Assembly (NCBI RefSeq): GCF_036250755.1
Contig: NZ_CP109583.1
Span: forward strand, 1,922,001 to 1,986,000
Direction of reading: 5' to 3'
DNA length: 64,000 bases
Source: Streptomyces uncialis
GTDB lineage: Bacteria; Actinomycetota; Actinomycetes; Streptomycetales; Streptomycetaceae
Below the pieces are notes generated by a model, which did no database searches, was not told the origin of the DNA, and saw only the letters and a program-made list of their open reading frames with translations. Position numbers and translations under genes: made by a program. Positions 26,703-34,527 of this stretch are shown here, one piece after another; position 1 is the first letter of the stretch, and the number at the start of each line of letters is the position of its first letter.

Positions 26703-27017
26703 TCAGCGGTCGCCGCCGCTGGGGCGGGCCGCTCCGCGACGGGCGCGCGGGGGTGCGGTGGTCGGCTGCTGCCAGGTCAGCCGGACCGCGACAGCGGGCG
26801 GCAGGTGACCGAGCTGCTCGCCGTCCGCGAGGAAGACCACCGGCCGGCCGGTCTCGTCTGTCGCGGTGACGACGTCGGCGATCCGGTGAGCCATGGGGAA
26901 GAACGGGTTGACGGCCAGCCGCGCCACGGCATCGCGGTCCAGCTCGGACAGGCGGTCGATCAGCTCGCCGACCGTCATCTCCGGCGTTTCAGGGGCGTCG
27001 GGTGTTTCCGGTTCCAC
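26703..27017 (-). CDS. small hypothetical protein
   Basis: The protein (about 104 residues; VEPETPDAPETPEMTVGELIDRLSELDRDAVARLAVNPFFPMAHRIADVV...) uses a GTG start with GGAGAG a few bases upstream. The segment ELIDRLSELDRDAVARL and the following beta-rich part (GRPVVFLADGEQLGHL) look like a genuine small fold. It sits between two DUF317-type genes. No name is assigned; upstream readings of the frame are proline/arginine-rich and were left out. Confidence 0.6.
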   Translation of the reverse strand: MEPETPDAPETPEMTVGELIDRLSELDRDAVARLAVNPFFPMAHRIADVVTATDETGRPVVFLADGEQLGHLPPAVAVRLTWQQPTTAPPRARRGAARPSGGDR

Positions 27018-27099
27018 GGGGCTCTCCGTTCGGCAGGGGCGGAAGTGCTTCAGGCATGGGGCAGCGTACGAGGCCGGTGTGAACAGCCGGCGCCGCCGG

Positions 27100-27462
27100 T
27101 CAGCGTGGGCGGGAGGTGGCGAGGACGGTGGCCACGGCCGCGGCGACGATCTGCGCCGGGGTCCCCGTGTCGAAGCTGACGCTGTAGCCGGGGACCCGGG
27201 CGGTCCCGGTGACAGCGAGTTTCCAGCCCTCGCCGTCCGTGCCAGGACGGCCCGTGGGGAACCAGCCGAGGTAGAAACGTCCGTCACGGGAGTTGATGTG
27301 GACATCGGCCCGGTCGTCCACGACCAGCTTGAAATCGGCGTCGGTGAACTGGTCGGTGACCAGCGTGGGCTGTCCGGGGCCGAGCTGCCACGAGCGGAGC
27401 CGCAGCGCCTCGGCGGTGGTGGAGAATCCGGGCTGGGAAAGATCGACGGTCAACGCGATCAC
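27100..27462 (-). CDS. single-domain DUF317-like protein
   Basis: The protein (about 120 residues) contains one half-domain of DUF317 type (DVHINSRDGRFYLGWFPTGRPG... WKLAVTGTARVPGYSVSFDTGTPAQIVAAAVATVLA). It parallels RIRIGYLPEG...WKIAAYREQF...TEYVTAFTTGL in the 34-kb member. Start choices are GTG 27462 or TTG 27453; GAGAGG precedes the TTG at good spacing. It lies in the DUF317 cluster. Confidence 0.6.
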   Translation of the reverse strand: MIALTVDLSQPGFSTTAEALRLRSWQLGPGQPTLVTDQFTDADFKLVVDDRADVHINSRDGRFYLGWFPTGRPGTDGEGWKLAVTGTARVPGYSVSFDTGTPAQIVAAAVATVLATSRPR

Positions 27463-27750
27463 CTCTCTGACCTGGTGTTTTCCGGGGAGTCGTCTACGTT
27501 GACATGCCCCTGCCCGCGTGCACCAGTCCTTTCGGGATCTTTCCTGTCTGCCCCCAGCGAATAGGCAGAAAAATGTACGAATCATGCCGGTCCCGTCCGG
27601 GGCCCCAATCGTTATGGGAACGCATGTTCGAGTACGATCCCGTCGGGACGGACAGGACGGAAGTGGTGTCGCTGCGGTGCCGCCGTCGGGCATCGTGTGG
27701 CGCTCACGGCGGGCGCGGGCCGGCGGCCGGCAGGAGAGGGGTATCGCGGG

Positions 27751-28248
27751 ATGGCGATAAAGGCGGATGTCACTGCCCAGCAGGAGCGGAACCAGGGGGA
27801 TGCACGGGTGCCCCGGGTCCCGAGTGCGGGTGCCGGGCGGCGGCTGCGTTCGCTGACGCGGGCGTTCACCGTCGGTCCGGTGACAGGGCATCTGATCGTG
27901 TCGCACACGGCGGGCGGCGAGCCGGTGCGGGTGGAGATCCGGATGGCGAAGCAGGGCTCCACCCTGCGGGGGATGCTGGACGTCCTGTCCACCACGCTGA
28001 CCCGCGCGCTCAGGCTCGGCATCCCGCTGGGTGGCCTTCTGCCCGACTGCCTGTCCACCCGCTTCGAACCGGCCGGGATGACCGACGATCCGCAGATCCG
28101 GCAGGCCACTTCCGTCCCCGACTACGTCGCACGCCGTCTCGCGTTCGACTTCTTCCCCTACGAGCAGCGCCAGGAGCTGGGCGTGCTGACCCGCGAGGAA
28201 CGCCTGTCGGGTGAACAGGCGGTGTGGCCGGTGGGCCGGCAGCGCTGA
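27751..28248 (+). CDS. stand-alone TSCPD domain like the C-terminus of class II ribonucleotide reductase
   Basis: Residues 50-150 (GEPVRVEIRMAKQGSTLRGMLDVLSTTLTRALRLGIPL, RFEPAGMTDDPQIRQATSVPDYVARRLAFDFFPYEQRQELGV) closely resemble the C-terminal TSCPD region of vitamin B12-dependent NrdJ enzymes. The catalytic barrel is absent; the whole protein is 165 residues. The ATG has GGAGAGG eleven bases upstream. It stands as a single + strand gene between minus-strand clusters. It might modulate host NrdJ or act independently in nucleotide sensing; no function is proven. A bidirectional terminator follows. Confidence 0.8.
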   Translation: MAIKADVTAQQERNQGDARVPRVPSAGAGRRLRSLTRAFTVGPVTGHLIVSHTAGGEPVRVEIRMAKQGSTLRGMLDVLSTTLTRALRLGIPLGGLLPDCLSTRFEPAGMTDDPQIRQATSVPDYVARRLAFDFFPYEQRQELGVLTREERLSGEQAVWPVGRQR

Positions 28249-28292
28249 CCGACGTCCGGAGTTGCGGGCGCCCGCCGGAAGCGGACATGCGT

Positions 28293-28328
28293 GAGGCCCC
28301 AGGAATCCGGGGGGATTCCTGGGGCCTC
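28293..28328. terminator. bidirectional terminator
   Basis: GAGGCCCCAGGAATCC and its exact complement flank GGGG. It lies between the convergent genes ending at 28248 and 28353. Confidence 0.9.
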
Positions 28329-28352
28329 GTCAGATGGTCCGGAGCAGGGGTG

Positions 28353-29417
28353 TCAGCTCCATCCGGATGTCCGGACGGGACCATCGTCCGCCCGCCGCCG
28401 GTGTACGGCGATCACCGCGCCGCCTCCAGCTGCGAGCAGGGCGCCTGCTCCGCCGAGGAGCCACCAGATGGTGTCGGCGCCGGTGCGGGCGAGCTCCCCT
28501 TTCGCCGCAGGTGCTTCGGCGGCCGGGGTGGTCTCCTTCCGCGCCGGGGACCGGGTGGCCGGGACAGACGCCGAGGCGGCGGTTCCCGTCTCGCGGAGCG
28601 TGTCCGGGCGCGGTGTGTCCGAGGGCTCGATGGGTGGAGTGGCGCTCGGCGTGGGAGCGGGCGGGCTGGTGGGCGGTTTGGCCGGCTGCTGCTTCCTGGT
28701 GTTGGCGAACGCGGCGATGAGGGAGGTGGCGGGTCTGGCGGTGAGCTTGACCGGCTTGCCGGGCCGGTATCCGGCGGGGGCTGCGGTCTGGGTGGCGGTG
28801 TAGGGGGTGCCGGTCCGCGAGGTGACCGGGAGCGTGGCGGTCGCGGTGCCGTTCCTTCCGGTGGTCAGGGTGATCGTGCCGCCCCCGCGGGCCGTGGTGA
28901 TGTTGACGACCGCTCCCGGCAGGGGCTTGCCGTTGTGCCGGTCGGTCGCCTTGAGCGTGAGCGCGGCGGGTTTGAACGGGTCGGTGATCGTCAGGGGGAT
29001 GGTGGTGCCCGGGGTGACGATGACGTCCTGGTCGGCGACCACGTCGTGCAGCGGGCTGCCGCTGGATGTCTCCTTGAGCCGGTACACCCCGGCGGGGAGG
29101 TCCGCGAACGCGAGGCGGCCCGCCGCGTCGGTCTTCCCGTCGGCGATGCCCTTACCGGTGTCGTCGAGCAGGGCGAAGGAGGCCCCCGCAAGGACATCTC
29201 CGCCGGTGTCCTTCTTGAGAAGGGCGATCCCGCCGGTCGCCGGGGTCTCGGGCTCGTCCCGCTGAGAGGCCGACGGCGAGGAGGACGGGGATGGCTGGGT
29301 GGGCTCGGCCGAGGCGGTGGGCGCGCAGGCCAGCATGCCAACGGTCGCGGCGGCGACAGTGGCACCCGGCCTTCTGCGGCGGGCGGGGCGGATACGGATC
29401 AAGAAGGAAGCCTCCAT
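28353..29417 (-). CDS. sortase-anchored Cna-B (SpaA-like) surface protein, smaller
   Basis: The 354-residue surface protein has a signal peptide (RRRRPGATVAAATVGMLACAPTASA). One SpaA/Cna-B prealbumin-like domain lies at about residues 62-135 (GIALLKKDTGGDVLAGASFALLDDTGKG), and a second at 145-235. A proline-rich spacer and a C-terminal sorting signal follow: LARTG near residue 308, a hydrophobic segment and a basic tail. LAxTG is the motif used by class E sortases of Streptomyces. The start was chosen to give the signal peptide. It is a neighbour and homologue of the 29495 gene. Likely a cell-wall adhesin; no sortase gene was seen in the window. Confidence 0.85.
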   Translation of the reverse strand: MEASFLIRIRPARRRRPGATVAAATVGMLACAPTASAEPTQPSPSSSPSASQRDEPETPATGGIALLKKDTGGDVLAGASFALLDDTGKGIADGKTDAAGRLAFADLPAGVYRLKETSSGSPLHDVVADQDVIVTPGTTIPLTITDPFKPAALTLKATDRHNGKPLPGAVVNITTARGGGTITLTTGRNGTATATLPVTSRTGTPYTATQTAAPAGYRPGKPVKLTARPATSLIAAFANTRKQQPAKPPTSPPAPTPSATPPIEPSDTPRPDTLRETGTAASASVPATRSPARKETTPAAEAPAAKGELARTGADTIWWLLGGAGALLAAGGGAVIAVHRRRADDGPVRTSGWS

Positions 29418-29439
29418 GGCCAGGGTCGGGGACACGGCG

Positions 29440-29475
29440 GTGCCGGGTGCGGATGCGTAGGTCCGCACCCGGCAC
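29440..29475 (-). terminator. terminator between the two Cna-B genes
   Basis: GTGCCGGGTGCGGA and its exact complement around an eight-base loop lie just past the stop of the 29495-31273 gene and before the start of the next. Confidence 0.8.
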
Positions 29476-29494
29476 CGGGGAATGCGGGGAAGGG

Positions 29495-31273
29495 TCAGCT
29501 GGACGCCGTCTCGTCCTCGGCTTCGGCGGTCCGGTCGCGCCGGTTCCTGGCCGCCCAGTAGGCGGCGCTTCCGGCTGCGAGCAGGGCTCCCGCTCCGCCG
29601 ATGAGCCACCAGGTGGTGTCGGCGCCGGTGTGGGCGAGGCTGCCGGACGGCGGGGTGATGTCCGGTGTGGCCGGGGGATTCATCGGCGGGGTCGCCGGAG
29701 GTGTGGTGGGCGGGACCGGCGGAGGCGGAGTGGTCGGCGGGGGCGTCGGGGGCGGGGTCGTGGGCGGCGGAGTGGTCGGCGGGATGGTGGTGTTGGGGAG
29801 GGTGACGGTCACCGTCTTGCCGGGTTCGGCGGTGAAGGCGACCGGGGTGGGATTGAGCTGGTAGCCGTCGGGGGCGGTGATCTCGGTGGCCCAGTAGCGG
29901 GTCCCGGCTTTCAGCTTGACGTCGAGCTGGGTCTTCGCGGTGCCGTCCTTGCCGGTCGTCAGGGAGAGCAGCTTCTCCCCCGGTGCGCGCTTGCCGTCCG
30001 GCCCGGCGACGTCCTGGGCGATGTTGATGACCGCTCCCGGCAGGGTCTGTCCGCTGGCCTTGTCGGTCTTGCGGAGCAGGAGATCGGCCTTCTTGAACGG
30101 GTCGACGATCGTGATCGGGTGGGCCTGGGCACTGCGGCCGGATTCGATGGTGATGTCCTGGTCGGGGACCAGCTCGTGGATGGTGTCGCCGGTAGAGGTC
30201 TCCCGGAGAGTGTAGATACCGGGGGCGATCCCGTCGAAGACGAGCACACCCGTCTTGCCCGTCTTGCCCTCGGCGACCAGCTTGCCGGTCATCGTGTCGA
30301 GGAGCTGGAAGACCGCGCCGGCGAGAACGTCCCCTTCGGGATTCTCCTTGTGGATGGTGACGCCGCCCGGAGCCGGCGTCACGTCGAAAGTGGCGGTGTC
30401 CTTGGCGGCGGTGGTGTCCCCGGCGAGGAGCATCCGCTGCGCCACGGGGTTCTTGGGGGTGAGGACCTTGAGCTGCGCGCCGGGCAGGCCGGTCGCCGTC
30501 GCGGCCACGGTGGCGGTTCCGGCCTTCGACGGGGTGAACTCCCATTCCGCGGCACCGGTCCTATCGGTGGTGACCTTGCCGGTGGCGGTGCCGGCGCCGG
30601 ATCCGGTGAGGCTGACCGGGACGCCGGGGATCGCGGTGCCGGTGAGGGTGGAGGTGACCTTCACGTCCACCGTGACTTTCTTCCCGGTGTGGGTGGTCTT
30701 CACCGACGGGGTGATCGTGAGGGCGTAGGGGCCGGCGTACTTCTGGGCCTCGCCGATGTAGCGCAGGGCCAGGGTGCGGGACGTCGGGGAGACGACCGGG
30801 TAGGCGAGGCGTTCCTTGCCGCGCTTGCCGTCGATCGCGTACATGCCTCCGGCGAGCCATTCGTAGACGGCGGCGTCCACGGCCGCCGCCTGCGCGTCGG
30901 ACTGGGTCTGGCCGTACTTGCCGATCACGTAGGAGGCGTATGCCAGATTCTTCTTCGGGACCTTCTTCCCGGTGACCGAGGACGTCCAGGACGAGACGGG
31001 CTGGGGAGCGCTGTATCCGTCGGCGTCGGCCGGGCCCTTCTTCAGCGGGTCCGCGCAGTAGGTCTGCGAGTCGCCCCAGACCTGGGGTCCGGGCGGGCCG
31101 TACGCGCCGATGTGGCTGGCGCCCGGATTTCCGTCGCTGTCGGGAATGCTGTAGCCGGGACCGAGGTGGTCGGCGGCGTGCGCCGGGGTGCCGGTGGCGA
31201 GGGTTCCGGCGACGGTGGCGGCCACCGCCACGGCGAGCGGACGGCGGATGCTGCGGGTGGCAGATGCGTGCAA
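29495..31273 (-). CDS. sortase-anchored Cna-B surface protein, larger, thioester-like N-terminal region
   Basis: The 592-residue protein has a signal peptide (RPLAVAVAATVAGTLATGTPAHA). A 150-residue N-terminal domain with QTYCADP and AQAAAVDAAVYEWLAGG loosely resembles Gram-positive thioester adhesin domains, where Cys and Gln form the bond. An Ig-like domain lies near 185-275, then two Cna-B domains near 305-395 and 400-500. A Pro-Thr-rich stalk and the sorting signal LAHTG follow, with a hydrophobic helix and an RNRRDR tail. The C-terminal anchor is almost the same as in its neighbour. It would be covalently attached to peptidoglycan by a class E-type sortase. A role in mating-pair or hyphal contact is inferred from its place beside transfer genes. 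Confidence 0.85.
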   Translation of the reverse strand: MHASATRSIRRPLAVAVAATVAGTLATGTPAHAADHLGPGYSIPDSDGNPGASHIGAYGPPGPQVWGDSQTYCADPLKKGPADADGYSAPQPVSSWTSSVTGKKVPKKNLAYASYVIGKYGQTQSDAQAAAVDAAVYEWLAGGMYAIDGKRGKERLAYPVVSPTSRTLALRYIGEAQKYAGPYALTITPSVKTTHTGKKVTVDVKVTSTLTGTAIPGVPVSLTGSGAGTATGKVTTDRTGAAEWEFTPSKAGTATVAATATGLPGAQLKVLTPKNPVAQRMLLAGDTTAAKDTATFDVTPAPGGVTIHKENPEGDVLAGAVFQLLDTMTGKLVAEGKTGKTGVLVFDGIAPGIYTLRETSTGDTIHELVPDQDITIESGRSAQAHPITIVDPFKKADLLLRKTDKASGQTLPGAVINIAQDVAGPDGKRAPGEKLLSLTTGKDGTAKTQLDVKLKAGTRYWATEITAPDGYQLNPTPVAFTAEPGKTVTVTLPNTTIPPTTPPPTTPPPTPPPTTPPPPVPPTTPPATPPMNPPATPDITPPSGSLAHTGADTTWWLIGGAGALLAAGSAAYWAARNRRDRTAEAEDETASS

Positions 31274-31328
31274 AGCGGGGGTGCTCCAGATCGAAGGGGA
31301 TGGGTGTGTTCCCGCTGTGGCCGGGTGG

Positions 31329-32099
31329 TCAGCGGGAGCGGCCTGCGGGCGGGGCCGGCAGTGGCAGAGCGGGCTTCGGCGCGGGGGCCGCGGTCGGCAG
31401 TCCGTCGGGGAAGTACAGGTAGTCCCTGGTGGGGGCGGGGAGGTCCCGAACGGCTCGGGTCAGCGGCTCGTCCTCGACGAGGGAGTTGGTGAAGGCGCTG
31501 ATGAGGGGGACCGGTGTGCCGGCGGTGAAGGTCGCCTTCCACACGGGTGACCGGTCGGTGATCGCGGCCTGGAACACCCAGCTGCCCTGGATCCCTTCGG
31601 TGTAGAAGTGCCAGAGGACGGCGACGTTGTCGAGGCTGCAGAACAGCTGCTTGCCGTCTCTGCGGACGGTGTGGCTCCAGCCCTCCGTGAGGAGCGGCAG
31701 GTAGCCCTCCACGGCGGGTACGTCTTCGTCGAGGAGGTAGTCCTCGACGTTGTCCTGGTCCGCCAGGTAGAGGGTGAGCAGCGCGGTGTGGACGTCGCGC
31801 AGCAGCTCCAGGGGTACCGCGCCGGTGAAGGTGGCCCTCCACCGGGCGGGGCCGAAGGGCTGCTGGACGGTGGTGGTCCAGGTGCCGCTGGAGGGGTTCT
31901 TGGGGTCGGGGAGGAATCCGGTGTGCACGCGCAGGCAGGGGCTGGCGGCGATCCGGTGGCCCTTGTCGGGGCGGTGGAGGGACCAGCCCTCCTCGAAGGG
32001 GAAGGGCCAGGCCCTCTGGAAGTCGGCGCTGCCGGGGCCGGCCAGGTATCGGGGCATGACCTGCACCTCGGCCTCCGGGGCGAGATTGTCGAGGGGCAA
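31329..32099 (-). CDS. DUF317 protein
   Basis: A two-part DUF317 protein: MPRYLAGPGSADFQRAWPF near the start, then TTTVQQPFGPARWRATFTGAVPLELLRDVHTALL and WVFQAAITDRSPVWKATFTAGTPVPLISAFTNSL. The C-terminus is proline-rich. The TTG at 32099 is preferred because AGAAAGG lies seven bases upstream; the same frame is open to an ATG at 32171. It is co-directional with the other DUF317 genes. No catalytic motif or membrane segment was seen. Confidence 0.75.
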   Translation of the reverse strand: MPLDNLAPEAEVQVMPRYLAGPGSADFQRAWPFPFEEGWSLHRPDKGHRIAASPCLRVHTGFLPDPKNPSSGTWTTTVQQPFGPARWRATFTGAVPLELLRDVHTALLTLYLADQDNVEDYLLDEDVPAVEGYLPLLTEGWSHTVRRDGKQLFCSLDNVAVLWHFYTEGIQGSWVFQAAITDRSPVWKATFTAGTPVPLISAFTNSLVEDEPLTRAVRDLPAPTRDYLYFPDGLPTAAPAPKPALPLPAPPAGRSR

Positions 32100-32177
32100 G
32101 CGGTGGCCTTTCTCATTGGGTGAGGGAGCCGGACGGTGTCGGCCGCCGAGCCCTGTGGACATAGGTGGCACGGCTCG

Positions 32178-32609
32178 TCAGCCGCGGGGTGCCTTCGCCG
32201 GGCTGAGCGGGCGCGAAGGGGAGGGCGCGGCCGGTGCCCGGACGCAGAGAGATTCGGCGCATGCGGTGAGGACGGCGCGGGCAGCCGGGCTGGTGAGCCC
32301 CGAGAGCCACAGGTTGCAGACGGCGTCCATGGACGGGCCTGGCAGGTCGACGAGGGCGTGTTCACAGCCGATCCAGTTGGCGGCGAGTTCGCTGGTGTAG
32401 AGCGGTGGGAGCGCGTCGTCCTCGTGGCCGGGCAGGGGGAATTGGGCGACCGTGCCGAGTGCGTGTCCGGTCTGTCTATCGAGCCATTGGGCAGCCTCGC
32501 CTTCGTAGTCGTCCAGGAGGCTGTAGCCGACCAGGTTGGCATCGACCGTGGCCCCGACCGCGTTCAGGACTCGCGGCGTAAGGTGCACGGGGAGCCGGTG
32601 GATTTCCAC
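32178..32609 (-). CDS. hypothetical protein
   Basis: The 143-residue protein starts at GTG (VEIHRLPVHLTPRVLNAVGATVDANLVGYSLLDDYEGEAAQWL). It looks like a compact mixed fold and ends in a proline-rich tail like its DUF317 neighbours. No family was recognised. It is probably co-transcribed with the flanking DUF317 genes. Confidence 0.55.
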   Translation of the reverse strand: MEIHRLPVHLTPRVLNAVGATVDANLVGYSLLDDYEGEAAQWLDRQTGHALGTVAQFPLPGHEDDALPPLYTSELAANWIGCEHALVDLPGPSMDAVCNLWLSGLTSPAARAVLTACAESLCVRAPAAPSPSRPLSPAKAPRG

Positions 32610-32698
32610 ACTGTTCCCGGACGGCGTGTGGTGGCTGAACCGGCCGGGAACGGGTCACAGCCGGATGTATGCCGTGGGTCCGGAGGGCGCGGAGGGTG

Positions 32699-33154
32699 CT
32701 ATCGGCCGCGGACGCGGGAAGGGGCCGGAACGGGGAGTGCGGCTCGCTGGGACGAGCGGACCGTGGGCTTCGGGGCGGGGTATCCCCACATACCAGCGTA
32801 GGCATGAACCGCTTGGGCGAGGGCGGTGAAATCACCGCCCTTCCAGGGTGGTTCGGACCTGCCGGAGCCGGCGTTGATGACGTGCCGGTCGTAGCTGGCG
32901 GAGGTGGCGCGGGCGCGGAAGGTCCCGTACTCCTTGAAGGACAGGGCGACCACGTCGATCTTGCCCTGGTCCGGGTGGAGGACGGTGAGGCGCAGGCCGC
33001 CGAACTTCTGGTGGTAGATCGTTTCGTAGAAGTCGATCCGGAGACGGATCTGTGAGCCGGGCGGCGGGACGGCGTAGAAGCTGTTCCCCACCACGGAGCC
33101 CTGTATCCGGAGGGGGAGTGCTTCGGTGAAGAACTGCTCGGCGTGCAGGGACAT
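32699..33154 (-). CDS. hypothetical protein following frameshifted DUF317 gene
   Basis: The 151-residue protein begins MSLHAEQFFTEALPLRIQGSVVGNSFYAVPPPGSQ and has AGGA six bases before the ATG. It is beta-rich (LRIDFYETIYHQKFGGLRLTVLHPDQGKIDVVALSF). The frame is continuous with the upstream DUF317 remnant, so a fusion is formally possible, but the ribosome site supports a separate gene. Function is unknown. Confidence 0.6.
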   Translation of the reverse strand: MSLHAEQFFTEALPLRIQGSVVGNSFYAVPPPGSQIRLRIDFYETIYHQKFGGLRLTVLHPDQGKIDVVALSFKEYGTFRARATSASYDRHVINAGSGRSEPPWKGGDFTALAQAVHAYAGMWGYPAPKPTVRSSQRAALPVPAPSRVRGR

Positions 33155-34034
33155 GGGATTCCTGGTCGAGTCGAAGGGGAGCGCCGGGTCAGCGGCGGCC
33201 AGCCGGGCGGGCCGGGGCCGGGAGGCGGGCGCTGGGGGTGGTGGTGGACCAGCGGGGGGGGCGGAGACCGTGCCGAGGGTCGGCGCGGGCCGCCAGTGGG
33301 TGCGGGCGGTGTCCCCCGGGGTGGGGGCCGGCGGGCGGACCGGGGTGGCCTGGGCGTGCTGCCGGACGGAGCGGGTGAGTTCACCGTGCCAGCGCAGGAC
33401 GGGTGCGGGGTCGACGACCGCTGCCGCGGTGGCGGTGATGAGCGCGGTGGGGGTGTGGTGGGAGAAGACGGCGTACCAGCCCACGCGGGGTGGGCCGCCC
33501 CACATGCCCCATCGGGTCTCGTTGCTGACCAGCTCGTTGTCGGGGTCGAGGTCCCGGCGGTCGTACCAGGCCCCCGCGAGTCCGTCCGGCGAGGTCAGTT
33601 TCAGCATCGTTCTGCGGTCGTCGATGATCCAGTCGGCCTCCAGCATCGGCGCGAGCACGGGCGTGGGGTCGCGGTAGTTTCCGAGCCCGCCGCGCAGGAA
33701 CGCGTCGCCGTGCGGATCGTAGGAGGCGACGAGTCCGGTGGTGAAAGCGGTGACGTACTCCGTGGGACACGCGGTGTTGAAGGCCGCGGCCCAGTGGGGC
33801 CGGGCGAACTGCTCTCGGTAGGCGGCGATCTTCCACAGGGCGTCGTCGCCGGCCCTCGGGCAGGTAGCCGATCCGGATTCGCTGGTCCGGAGCCGGGAGG
33901 TACACATTGCCGTCATCGTCGTGGGCGAGTTTCCAGTCGGCGTCGAGTCCGGGCTGCAGGCCGGGGTCGCCGATGGCGGTCGAACCTGCCAGGTGACGGG
34001 GGTGGACGTAGGCGTCCCCGTCGAGGTCAGTCAC
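33155..34034 (-). pseudogene. DUF317 gene with an apparent frameshift
   Basis: The N-terminal part (VTDLDGDAYVHPRHLAGSTAIGDPG ... RIRIGYLPEG) is in one frame. The rest (DDALWKIAAYREQFARPHWAAAFNTACPTEYVTAFTTGL ... FSHHTPTALITATAAAVV) is in the next. Removing one C in the GGCCGG run near 33849-33852 restores a continuous DUF317 protein. After the shift the frame has no stop before the next gene. It may be a true mutation or a base-calling error. The GTG at 34034 has AGGA upstream and overlaps the preceding stop. Confidence 0.7.
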
Positions 34035-34527
34035 AGGCATTCCTGGAAGAGCTGATCGGGGCGGTGGCATGGCTCTGCGGCGGGGATGCGGCGGCGCGCA
34101 GGGTTCGGTTCGCCCGGATCCACTGGTGCAGCGCCCGTGCGGGTTCCGTCGCCTCGGCGGGAACGGCGCCCTGGGCGAGGAGGGAGAGGGTGGCCCGGAC
34201 GCGAGTGGTGAAGTCGGCGCGCTGGGTGGGGTAGTGGTGGGCGCGGGCCCAGCGGGCGGCGGTGTCGTACACATCGGCCAGGGCGGTGCCGCTGCCGGTG
34301 AGCTGATAGGCGGGCTGCCCCGCCCGCTGTCCGGCCCGCACGAGCCGGTGTTCGCGGACCAGTACGGACCCGTCGCGGACCTGCTGGAGGGGGAGATCCG
34401 GGAGGGTGCGGCTGAGCATGTGCCGGGCGACGGGGCCGTGGTCATCGATCTCGGCGATCAGCCGGATCACCCCCGGATGGCCCAGAACCGCGACAGCTCG
34501 GTCGGCCTGATCGGCGGTCAGCGTCAT
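34027..34527 (-). CDS. winged-helix DNA-binding regulator
   Basis: The 166-residue protein contains a winged-helix-like segment (LGHPGVIRLIAEIDDHGPVARHMLSRTLPDLPLQQVRDGSVLVREHRLVRAGQ ... YQLTGSGTALADVYDTAARWAR), similar in plan to HxlR regulators. It overlaps the preceding HxlR-like gene by ATGA and the following DUF317 start, so the three are one operon. The target is unknown. Confidence 0.65.
   Translation of the reverse strand: MTLTADQADRAVAVLGHPGVIRLIAEIDDHGPVARHMLSRTLPDLPLQQVRDGSVLVREHRLVRAGQRAGQPAYQLTGSGTALADVYDTAARWARAHHYPTQRADFTTRVRATLSLLAQGAVPAEATEPARALHQWIRANRTLRAAASPPQSHATAPISSSRNACD

Noticed and set aside
29291..31492. 733-codon + strand open frame across the Cna-B genes
   Set aside because: Arg/Gly-rich shadow with no domain; the minus strand has signal peptides, Cna-B domains and sorting motifs.
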